From contig WJJV01000025.1 in assembly GCA_014729495.1 (NCBI GenBank), positions 1 to 9,663 of the forward strand: a DNA stretch of 9,663 bases. The letters run 5' to 3'. The position numbers were made by a program, and so were the translations under genes. Origin of the DNA: Candidatus Woesearchaeota archaeon (GTDB lineage: Archaea; Nanobdellota; Nanobdellia; Woesearchaeales; UBA12501). Below, one piece after another: positions 4,395-9,663 of the stretch; the stretch's first letter is position 1, and each line of letters starts with the position of its first letter. Below the pieces are notes generated by a model that was not told the origin of the DNA, searched no databases, and was given only the letters and a program-made list of their open reading frames with translations.

Positions 4395-6569
4395 ATGGCT
4401 GAAAAAAAGACAGGCTCCAGGAGTTTCGGGGCTTTCAGAGGTGTGTTTGTCCCGACATTTCTTACTATCATAGGTGTTATACTCTACCTGCGTCTTGGAA
4501 GGATAGTGGGCGAGGCAGGGATTGCAGGAGCCATTGCAATAGTGCTTCTCGCTGTTTCAATAACAATATGCACCGGCCTTTCCTTGAGTTCTATAACAAC
4601 AACTATACGAATAGGTGCTGGCGGAGCTTTCTCGATAATATCAAAGACACTCGGTCTTGAGATCGGAGGGAGCATAGGCATTCCATTGTTCATCGCTCAG
4701 GTTTTTTCTGTTGTGCTGTACATCTTTGGTTTCACAGAAGCATGGAGATTCATCTTTCCCAGCCATCCGAGGATAATAGTGCTGTCAGCAGTGTTTATTA
4801 TGCTGTTCGCCCTGACATTCATGAGCCTCAAGTACGCAATCAAGGCGCAGATAGTGGTATTCGGCCTTGTGCTCCTTTCACTTGTTTCCATATTCGCAGG
4901 AGGCGGATGGTGGAATCATGCATTGACCATACCTGTGATAGGAAGCTTCAGGATTGAGGGATTCTGGGTGCTCTTTGCGCTGTTCTTTCCAGCAGTGACC
5001 GGACTTATGGCAGGAGTGGGGATGTCAGGAGAGCTGAGCGATCCAAAGAGGCAGATACCAAAAGGCGTGATCTCAGCACTTGGAGTTACCACAGTGATAT
5101 ACATCATCATGATATTCTGGTTCGGCTACTCAGCAAGCCCTGAACAGCTGATAAACAATAATCTTGCAGTGGTTGATATCGCAGCATCAGGAGTTGTTGT
5201 CCTGATAGGTATACTTGCAGCCACATTCTCAAGCGCACTCACCACATTGGTTGCTGCACCCAGGCTTCTGCAGGCATTGTCAGAGAACCAGGTGTTCTTC
5301 TTCAACAGCTTCTTCTCAAAGAAATCATCTTCAGGAGATCCCAGGAATGCCACATTATTCTCTGGCATAATCATAGCAGTATCTCTTGCACTGGGAAATC
5401 TGGACAGCATAGCTCCTGTACTCACAATGGTCTTCCTCATAACCTATGCTATGATAAACCTTGTTGTGTTCATTGAGCAGTCAATGGGATTTGTGAGCTT
5501 CAGGCCAACATTCAGGATACCACACATAGTTCCTATCTATGGAGCATTGGGATCCATAATAATAATGTTCTACATCAACATAATAGCAGGCATGATAGCT
5601 CTTGCAATGCTTCTTGGAGTCTACCTTCTGCTTGTAAGGAGAAAACTTGAGGTCAAGGAAGGTTATGTCAGATCAGGACTTCTTCTTGCAGTATCTGAAT
5701 GGGCTGCCAAAAAGGTCATGTCCCTTGCTGAGTCCAAAAAGCAGGTCTGGAAGCCCAACATACTTTTCCCTGTCCGTTTCTCAAGGACACTGCTGGGAAA
5801 CTTCCCGCTGGTAAAAGCGATAATATTCCCCCATGGAGGGCTTTCTGTGCTGGGAATAAAGATAAAAAAAGGAAAGAGGAAAAGAAAAGAGAATAAGGAT
5901 GAGAATGAAGTGCTTCCGAGCATTGTTGACAAGTTCGGAAAAGAGGGCATCTTCACATCATATGCGCATATCAATGCAAAGGATTATATCAATGGAGTCA
6001 CAATATCCATGCAGGCTATTGAAGGCCAGTTCTTCCATCCTAACATACTGTTTCTTCCCATGGCTCCAGAGGATCTCTCAAAGAAAGAGGAAAAAAGGAT
6101 ATTCAGGACAGTAAAGGATTCCAAAGCAGGGCTGATAATATATGACAAGGATCCTGAAATAGGTCTCGGGTCTCAGGAGGATATCCATGTGTGGATCCCT
6201 GATGATGTGCTTGACAGGGACTTCTATGAAGAGAGGAGATTTGACCTTGCCATGCTTGTCGCGTACAGGCTGAGGAAGAACTGGGTGGGGAGTATCAACC
6301 TTTGGATGAACACGACAAAAGATAGGGAAGACGAGGCAAAGAGGTACCTGAGGAGGCTTGTCTATGAGGCAAGATTCCCTCCTGCAACAGAGAAGAATGT
6401 CTTTGTCGGAACATTACTGCAGGCAATAAGGAAGGCTCCAAAAGGGGATGTCCATATAATCTCTGTAACAGACCAGAAAGACTTTGAGGAAAAGGCAAAG
6501 AAGATGAAGAATGTAAGAAGGTCAGTACTGTATGTCATGGACTCAGGCCAGGAAGATGTGATGGCATGA
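4395..6569 (+). CDS. SLC12-type cation-chloride cotransporter (APC superfamily)
   Basis: A 724-residue secondary transporter expected to move Cl- together with Na+ and/or K+ across the cell membrane. Residues 12-415 hold about 12 hydrophobic segments. The first (GVFVPTFLTIIGVILYLRLG) and the TM6 region (TGLMAGVGMSGELSDPKRQ, residues 202-220, then IPKG) match SLC12 signatures. Y109 (VLYIFGF) aligns with the K+-coordinating tyrosine of NKCC1, S279/S280 (ATFSSALTTL) with its Na+-site serines, and Y351 with a Cl--site tyrosine; these alignments are from memory. Residues 425-724 form the cytosolic C-terminal domain, with WKPNILFPV and VGSINLWMN matching SLC12 patterns and a basic linker near 489-502. 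Its length resembles archaeal members rather than the longer animal ones. It stands alone with its own TATA box and upstream tandem repeats. The family is secure; ion stoichiometry is inferred. Confidence 0.93.
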   Translation: MAEKKTGSRSFGAFRGVFVPTFLTIIGVILYLRLGRIVGEAGIAGAIAIVLLAVSITICTGLSLSSITTTIRIGAGGAFSIISKTLGLEIGGSIGIPLFIAQVFSVVLYIFGFTEAWRFIFPSHPRIIVLSAVFIMLFALTFMSLKYAIKAQIVVFGLVLLSLVSIFAGGGWWNHALTIPVIGSFRIEGFWVLFALFFPAVTGLMAGVGMSGELSDPKRQIPKGVISALGVTTVIYIIMIFWFGYSASPEQLINNNLAVVDIAASGVVVLIGILAATFSSALTTLVAAPRLLQALSENQVFFFNSFFSKKSSSGDPRNATLFSGIIIAVSLALGNLDSIAPVLTMVFLITYAMINLVVFIEQSMGFVSFRPTFRIPHIVPIYGALGSIIIMFYINIIAGMIALAMLLGVYLLLVRRKLEVKEGYVRSGLLLAVSEWAAKKVMSLAESKKQVWKPNILFPVRFSRTLLGNFPLVKAIIFPHGGLSVLGIKIKKGKRKRKENKDENEVLPSIVDKFGKEGIFTSYAHINAKDYINGVTISMQAIEGQFFHPNILFLPMAPEDLSKKEEKRIFRTVKDSKAGLIIYDKDPEIGLGSQEDIHVWIPDDVLDRDFYEERRFDLAMLVAYRLRKNWVGSINLWMNTTKDREDEAKRYLRRLVYEARFPPATEKNVFVGTLLQAIRKAPKGDVHIISVTDQKDFEEKAKKMKNVRRSVLYVMDSGQEDVMA

Positions 6570-6573
6570 CATG

Positions 6574-6595
6574 CCTCTTTTTATCTCTCAAGAGG
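6574..6595. terminator. Hairpin and T-run between convergent genes
   Basis: CCTCTT and AAGAGG form a six-base stem around a loop of about ten bases that contains T-runs. It spans the few bases between the cotransporter stop and the 3' end of the convergent gene. The CTTTTT tract suits termination of the plus-strand transcript. Confidence 0.4.
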
Positions 6596-7486
6596 ATATG
6601 ACTTTATTCTGACCTCTGGGTCTATATTGACAAGATCCCTGCCATGATGCAGGCAGACACCTGTGAATATCTGCTCGACCTCAGGGACATTAGTGTATAA
6701 TATTATCTTAAGATTCCCTGAAGAATCATAGATACTCCTTCTGGGAGTATCTGATGCCAGTTCAGTCTCCCTTGTGAGTATCCAGCTTGAATAATGCTTG
6801 CCATTAAGCTGTTTTCTTAGATATCTGAACCCTTCATTAGGATCGCTGCTCTGCTGCATCCTGCTGAATGCAGAGAACACCTTCTTCTTAGCAGGTTCCA
6901 TGCCGTGCCTTTTTATGAGATCATTGCACATATCATAAGCTCCAAAATTCTCTATTGTAGACAGGAAAGATGTCCAGTTAGGCGCGCTGAATGACACCCT
7001 TGATTTCATAACAACAGTCTCCAGGCTGCTGAAATCACCTGATTTCATTCCTCCATTCCGGCATCTTGCTCTGCAATGCCTGTACAGGGGGATGCTCTTT
7101 CTTGAAGCATGGGCTCTTGAGACAATGTTGCTGTAATCTTCTGACATGTGATCTGCAATTGCATGGGCCATGCTCTCATCAAGTATTGTCGCGTTAATTC
7201 CAGAGACATCGTAGAATCCTCTATCAAAACGTTCCTTGTGAAACTGCTCATGATAGTCAGTACTTTTCTTTCCTGAGAAGTTGGTGATCCTGCCTTTGCA
7301 ATGGATTCCTGCAACATAATATGATACAGGAATGAAGCCTTTGTGCTTCAGCTCCTCTTCAATAGCATCAGCTATCTCTGCAGAGACACTGCTGAATCTA
7401 TCTTTGCCTCTCACTGATATGAATGCGTCTATCAGACCGCCGACACTACTGGCTGACAGTATGCTCTTTACATGGATATCTTTCAT
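6581..7486 (-). CDS. Unrecognised protein with HEXXH and downstream Glu, putative gluzincin metallopeptidase
   Basis: A 301-residue protein of no family I can name. HEQFH at residues 79-83 is an HEXXH zinc motif. E104 in LDESMAHAIADH lies 21 residues after the second His, close to the 20 of thermolysin, and the E-S-M-A-x-x-x-A context resembles the glutamate helix of gluzincin peptidases. H79, H83 and E104 would bind zinc and E80 would be the catalytic base. Before it is a helix-strand region (DAIEEELKHKGFIPVSYYVAG); after it come helices and a C-terminal strand region (LKIILYTNVPEVEQIF). Cysteines at 63, 138, 142, 187 and 278 may be structural. There is no signal peptide or membrane segment, so it is cytosolic. 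The ATG at 7486 is preferred, but an in-frame TTG at 7495 is possible. Enzyme activity is inference. Confidence 0.75.
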   Translation of the reverse strand: MKDIHVKSILSASSVGGLIDAFISVRGKDRFSSVSAEIADAIEEELKHKGFIPVSYYVAGIHCKGRITNFSGKKSTDYHEQFHKERFDRGFYDVSGINATILDESMAHAIADHMSEDYSNIVSRAHASRKSIPLYRHCRARCRNGGMKSGDFSSLETVVMKSRVSFSAPNWTSFLSTIENFGAYDMCNDLIKRHGMEPAKKKVFSAFSRMQQSSDPNEGFRYLRKQLNGKHYSSWILTRETELASDTPRRSIYDSSGNLKIILYTNVPEVEQIFTGVCLHHGRDLVNIDPEVRIKSYPLER

Positions 7487-7536
7487 CTTTATCAAAAAAA
7501 TCTAAGAACCTCTTTTTTGGGAAATTCAATGCATAT

Positions 7537-7547
7537 CTTATTTAAAG
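7537..7547 (-). promoter_or_regulatory. TATA box of the HEXXH protein gene
   Basis: The minus strand reads CTTTAAATAAG, identical to the string before trpS. It predicts a start near 7515 and a leader of about 30 bases containing GAGG at 7509-7512, which is rather far from either start codon. It shows that this gene is transcribed separately from the upstream nucleotidyltransferase/HEPN genes. Confidence 0.6.
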
Positions 7548-7560
7548 ATTATGTTTTTAC

Positions 7561-7863
7561 TTAATCATAAATGCTCCAGAACAGCCGGAAACTCAGATCT
7601 AAGGGCTTATCAACTTCAAAAACCTTGCGGACTCTATGACAGAAAGTTTCTATCTGGACACATGCATCTGGAGAGATTATTTTGAGGCTCGGGAGGATAG
7701 GTTCAGGCCTCTTGCAGTTGTTGTAGATTATCTTAATCAGTTCGGACCACTTCACGAGCAAAGCTAGTGAATGTGGTCCTGGCTTCCATTTTGCACACTT
7801 TTTGGATAAAAGTGCGGGGGAAGGAAAGTACGGGCCACAGGACAGTGCGGTTGATAAAATCAT
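7561..7863 (-). CDS. Doubtful 100-residue ORF, possibly a gene remnant
   Basis: The frame runs from ATG at 7863 to TAA at 7561, filling the gap between the HEPN gene, whose stop is about 10 bases upstream, and the promoter of the HEXXH gene. The protein is rich in Cys and Trp (SKKCAKWKPGP, VKWSELIKIIYNNCKRPEP, PDACVQIETFCHRVRKVFEV). A plausible helical second half ends in SFRLFWSIYD. No family is recognised. There is no ribosome binding site or TATA element in place for the ATG. Codons such as CCC, CCG, CGC and CGG are more frequent than in the neighbours. It could be a genuine small gene translated after HEPN, the 3' remnant of a larger decayed gene (the frame stays open upstream to about 7938, inside the HEPN gene), or chance. 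No other strand or frame here offers a better candidate. Confidence 0.4.
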   Translation of the reverse strand: MILSTALSCGPYFPSPALLSKKCAKWKPGPHSLALLVKWSELIKIIYNNCKRPEPILPSLKIISPDACVQIETFCHRVRKVFEVDKPLDLSFRLFWSIYD

Positions 7864-7873
7864 ATATGGATTT

Positions 7874-8293
7874 TTACTGAACACTGCCTTTTTTGAGCAT
7901 CTCCTTGAGCTTTTCCAGAAGCTCTTTTGCGTTCTCAAAACAGAGCTTTACATCCTCATCTGTTATCGGAGCAGAGTATCTCTCGTCAGCATAATTGCCA
8001 TACGCCCCTATGTTCTTTGCCTTGTTCAGCTTTTCAAGGCATTCAGCGTACTTGTCACCTGTATTCAGCTTGAGGATGTTGATCTTCATCATGTGATTCT
8101 TTATCTGCTGGAAGTCCTTCCTGTTGTCCTTTATGTCCTGGATAGCTTCCACAACATTCTCATAGACTGTGAAAAGCCAGTAGACTGCTGAATCCTTATC
8201 ATCCTCTTGGATATGGGAGTCAATCCTCTTGAGCTTTTCCTCTATGAAGCTTAGGGTATCTTTTACCCTTTTCTCAACTTCACCTGCTAACAT
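7874..8293 (-). CDS. HEPN-domain protein, partner of the nucleotidyltransferase
   Basis: A 139-residue all-helical protein with the organisation of a HEPN domain. Long amphipathic helices (LAGEVEKRVKDTLSFIEEKL, YWLFTVYENVVEAIQDI) come first, followed by the diagnostic region KAKNIGAYGNYADERY (91-106) and a final helix (EDVKLCFENAKELLEKLKEM). HEPN proteins paired with minimal nucleotidyltransferases are usually ribonuclease toxins with R-x4-6-H. Here the aligned positions read K93 and Y98, so the classical catalytic pair is absent, as in some archaeal HEPN subfamilies. Y101 or Y98 could be the residue modified by the partner. The start is fixed by AAGGTG (8301-8306, minus strand) seven bases upstream, and the gene overlaps the end of the nucleotidyltransferase gene by 14 bp, implying coupled translation. 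HEPN assignment is from pattern; toxin activity is doubtful. Confidence 0.78.
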   Translation of the reverse strand: MLAGEVEKRVKDTLSFIEEKLKRIDSHIQEDDKDSAVYWLFTVYENVVEAIQDIKDNRKDFQQIKNHMMKINILKLNTGDKYAECLEKLNKAKNIGAYGNYADERYSAPITDEDVKLCFENAKELLEKLKEMLKKGSVQ

Positions 8294-9209
8294 ATGACAG
8301 CACCTTATGTTTTATATCCCCTTTGTCTATATTCATTATCTCATCATATAAATCCTTATTAAACTTTCTTATTTTCTCTATGACATCCTTTTTTGTTATT
8401 GCCGGGATGGGCATTTTCTTTCTTAGCAATTCCAGTCTTGCCTCTTTCAGGAGATATTTATGGAATTCCTCTTTCAATTTATCCATATCATTTAGTTTAA
8501 TCAACTCAAGCAGTTTCTCCTTGTCTTTCTCTAACTGCTCCATCCTGGCAAATATTGTCTTGTGGGAAGGGATAAATAGCTCTCTTTGCATGAAATTCTG
8601 CAAGAAACCATCATCATAGATAATAAGATTGTTTGACAGAATATTTACCAAAAAATCATCTGCATCAAGATATCCCTTTTCAAATTCCTCATCGCTTAAA
8701 GTAATAATGTTTATTTTGCCAAATTGGATATGCTTGTTTGTGACCATACTCTCTTTTAGTTTCTCTAATCTTTGCTTGTCATCAGGATCTTTGAGGATTA
8801 TCAGAATATCAATATCGCTTTGTTCATCAAAATTCCCAGAAGCTATGCTTCCAAATATTAAAAAAGACCTGAACTTTAATTTTGCATCATAACATACTGA
8901 ATTAGCCCTGCCTAAAGAGTATATGACAATCTCTCTTATATCACTGTTAAGCTCGTTTATTCTGAGAGCATCAATAAAAAGCTTAAAATAGTATGCTGGG
9001 TCATTCTTCACTATCTTTAAAGAGCCATTTTGTTTTGTTATAAGGTTTTTATTTTCCAAAGATTTTGCAGCATTTGATATTGTATTCCATGCCTTATTGA
9101 ATTCTCTGCTTAATTCTGCTATTGAAGCCCACCTAAACCATCTCTTGGACACCAAAAACTGCAGAATCTTGCTTTCATTATCACTTATATCAAAATAATT
9201 AAATCTCAT
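8280..9209 (-). CDS. Winged-helix nucleotidyltransferase (MNT-type) of an MNT/HEPN pair
   Basis: A 309-residue protein with three parts. Residues 10-65 are a winged-helix DNA-binding domain (SKILQFLVSKRW, SIAELSREFNKAWNTISNAA, NLITKQNGSLKIV). Residues 110-200 are a Pol-beta-fold nucleotidyltransferase with G120-S121, ten residues, then D132-I-D134, the GSx10DxD motif. The last 100 residues are helical and highly charged (EKDKEKLLELIKLNDMDKLKEEF). Minimal nucleotidyltransferases of MNT/HEPN toxin-antitoxin systems transfer AMP to the HEPN partner. The fused winged helix suggests the protein also binds its own promoter. The third acidic residue is not obvious; the strand after the motif reads KINIIT. 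The start at 9209 has no ribosome binding site but has a TATA-like box about 28 bases upstream. The gene is visibly more A+T rich than those to its left. Confidence 0.87.
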   Translation of the reverse strand: MRFNYFDISDNESKILQFLVSKRWFRWASIAELSREFNKAWNTISNAAKSLENKNLITKQNGSLKIVKNDPAYYFKLFIDALRINELNSDIREIVIYSLGRANSVCYDAKLKFRSFLIFGSIASGNFDEQSDIDILIILKDPDDKQRLEKLKESMVTNKHIQFGKINIITLSDEEFEKGYLDADDFLVNILSNNLIIYDDGFLQNFMQRELFIPSHKTIFARMEQLEKDKEKLLELIKLNDMDKLKEEFHKYLLKEARLELLRKKMPIPAITKKDVIEKIRKFNKDLYDEIMNIDKGDIKHKVLSYVSR

Positions 9210-9233
9210 CTTAAATTATTTAAATCATATCTC

Positions 9234-9241
9234 ATTATATT
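9234..9241 (-). promoter_or_regulatory. TATA-like box of the nucleotidyltransferase gene
   Basis: The minus strand reads AATATAAT, centred about 28 bases before the ATG at 9209, consistent with a leaderless transcript. The whole stretch 9185-9270 is very A+T rich, so competing boxes exist. Confidence 0.4.
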
Positions 9242-9258
9242 GATATGTTTATTATAAC

Positions 9259-9270
9259 TTATATATAAAT
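9259..9270 (+). promoter_or_regulatory. TATA box reading away from the nucleotidyltransferase gene
   Basis: TTATATATAAAT is a strong TATA-like element on the plus strand, though its core TTATATATAA is palindromic and could work in both directions. A start about 27 bases later falls at about 9291, the left edge of a G+C-rich block. Confidence 0.45.
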
Positions 9271-9290
9271 GTTTCGCTTGAATAAAGAAA

Positions 9291-9343
9291 TGAGGGTGCG
9301 CATGGGCTAGGAGAGTGCGGTGCGTATCTTGCCCCTGTTTTTT
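9291..9343 (+). ncRNA. Candidate small RNA: TATA box, G+C-rich body, T-run
   Basis: About 46 bases (9292-9337) are roughly 65% G+C by direct count, inside a strongly A+T-rich region. A TATA box lies about 27 bases before the block and a TTTTTT run (9338-9343) follows directly, the layout of a short archaeal transcript. It contains two related segments, GGTGCGCATGGGC and GGTGCGTATCTTGC, and GGGC/GCCC can pair, but I see no long stem and no match to a known RNA class. No ORF of useful length is present. The rest of the gap, 9344-9391, shows nothing. Confidence 0.35.
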
Positions 9344-9391
9344 ACTGCTATGGTTGGGTTGTTTGAATAGGTTTGGATAAGTGTGGATGAT

Positions 9392-9663
9392 TTAGCCTCT
9401 ATTTGTTCCTCGCTTTTTCTTTAAAATCAATCTAATGATAAACTCTATAAATGGAATTATCCCCAAGAGGAATAAGCTTATCCCAGCATTAAATGCAGTT
9501 TCTTTCTTCCAATCTTTGTTGTAAATGAGGTAAAAAACATGCCTATCAAGACTATCCCCTCTTTCATTCTCGTAAATTCTTAACATATTATCTCTAAAAG
9601 ATTTACCAGCATTATGGTCGGAGGGTTTGAATTCAACACATTCAGATTTGCATCCATAGCTAC
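9392..9663 (-). CDS. Hypothetical protein with one C-terminal membrane helix (partial at right edge)
   Basis: The frame ends with TAA at 9392-9394 and is open to the right end of the window, with 89 visible residues. An ATG at 9586 exists, but no ribosome binding site precedes it, and 25 sense codons with a plausible sequence (SYGCKSECVEFKPSDHNAGK, SFRDN) come before it, so I treat the gene as truncated by the window. A CxxxC pair sits in that upstream part. After a charged region (YENERGDSLDRHVFYLIYNKDW) a hydrophobic helix (FNAGISLFLLGIIPFIEFII) is followed by a basic tail (RLILKKKRGTNRG), suggesting a C-terminal membrane anchor with a cytoplasmic end. The family is not recognised. It is A+T rich like the nucleotidyltransferase gene. 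Confidence 0.55.
   Translation of the reverse strand, partial: SYGCKSECVEFKPSDHNAGKSFRDNMLRIYENERGDSLDRHVFYLIYNKDWKKETAFNAGISLFLLGIIPFIEFIIRLILKKKRGTNRG

Noticed and set aside
7802..8191. Long plus-strand frame of 129 codons opposite the HEPN gene
   Set aside because: It is an artefact of the HEPN coding sequence: its hydrophobic translation comes from antisense Lys/Glu/Asn codons, and no ribosome binding site or TATA box precedes it.
9291..9391. Possible tRNA or C/D-box RNA in the gap before the right-edge gene
   Set aside because: No acceptor/T-arm pattern (GTTCRANNC) or C and D boxes in correct order were found; only the unclassified small-RNA candidate is kept.

Overview
The window looks like a piece of an archaeal chromosome. 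The tryptophanyl-tRNA synthetase is of the archaeal/eukaryotic type. Most genes have an A+T-rich TATA element (TTTAAATAA-like) about 26-28 bases before either the start codon (apparently leaderless transcripts) or a short leader with a GGAGGTG-type ribosome binding site, and arginine is written mostly with AGA/AGG. Dense packing of small uncharacterised proteins among a few housekeeping genes fits a DPANN-type lineage such as Woesearchaeales, but that assignment is inference. No rRNA, tRNA, CRISPR array or transposase was recognised.

Left part (1-2364): the 3' end of an unknown gene; a convergent stand-alone CheY-like receiver protein; a small charged protein whose promoter carries a perfect 22-bp palindrome; a convergent two-helix membrane protein; then thioredoxin followed by a small winged-helix regulator with two N-terminal cysteines. 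An inverted repeat just after the thioredoxin TATA box is a candidate operator for the pair.

Middle (2351-6569): trpS on the minus strand, overlapping the regulator tail to tail by 14 bp; an unrecognised 160-residue protein; a 350-base regulatory region rich in short repeats; and a 724-residue SLC12-type cation-chloride cotransporter that keeps residues associated with Na+ and K+ binding in NKCC proteins.

Right part (6581-9663), all genes on the minus strand: an unrecognised 301-residue protein with an HEXXH motif and a glutamate 21 residues downstream, the spacing of a gluzincin metallopeptidase; a doubtful 100-codon ORF; and a two-gene nucleotidyltransferase/HEPN module. The nucleotidyltransferase has an N-terminal winged helix and an intact GSx10DxD motif. 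The HEPN partner has lost the usual R-x4-H ribonuclease residues. This end is visibly more A+T rich. It also holds a G+C-rich block between a TATA box and a T-run that may be a small RNA, and a partial membrane protein runs off the right edge.

The most interesting leads are the HEXXH protein, the atypical HEPN/nucleotidyltransferase pair, the thioredoxin-regulator unit with its operator-like repeat, the 22-bp palindrome and the small-RNA candidate.
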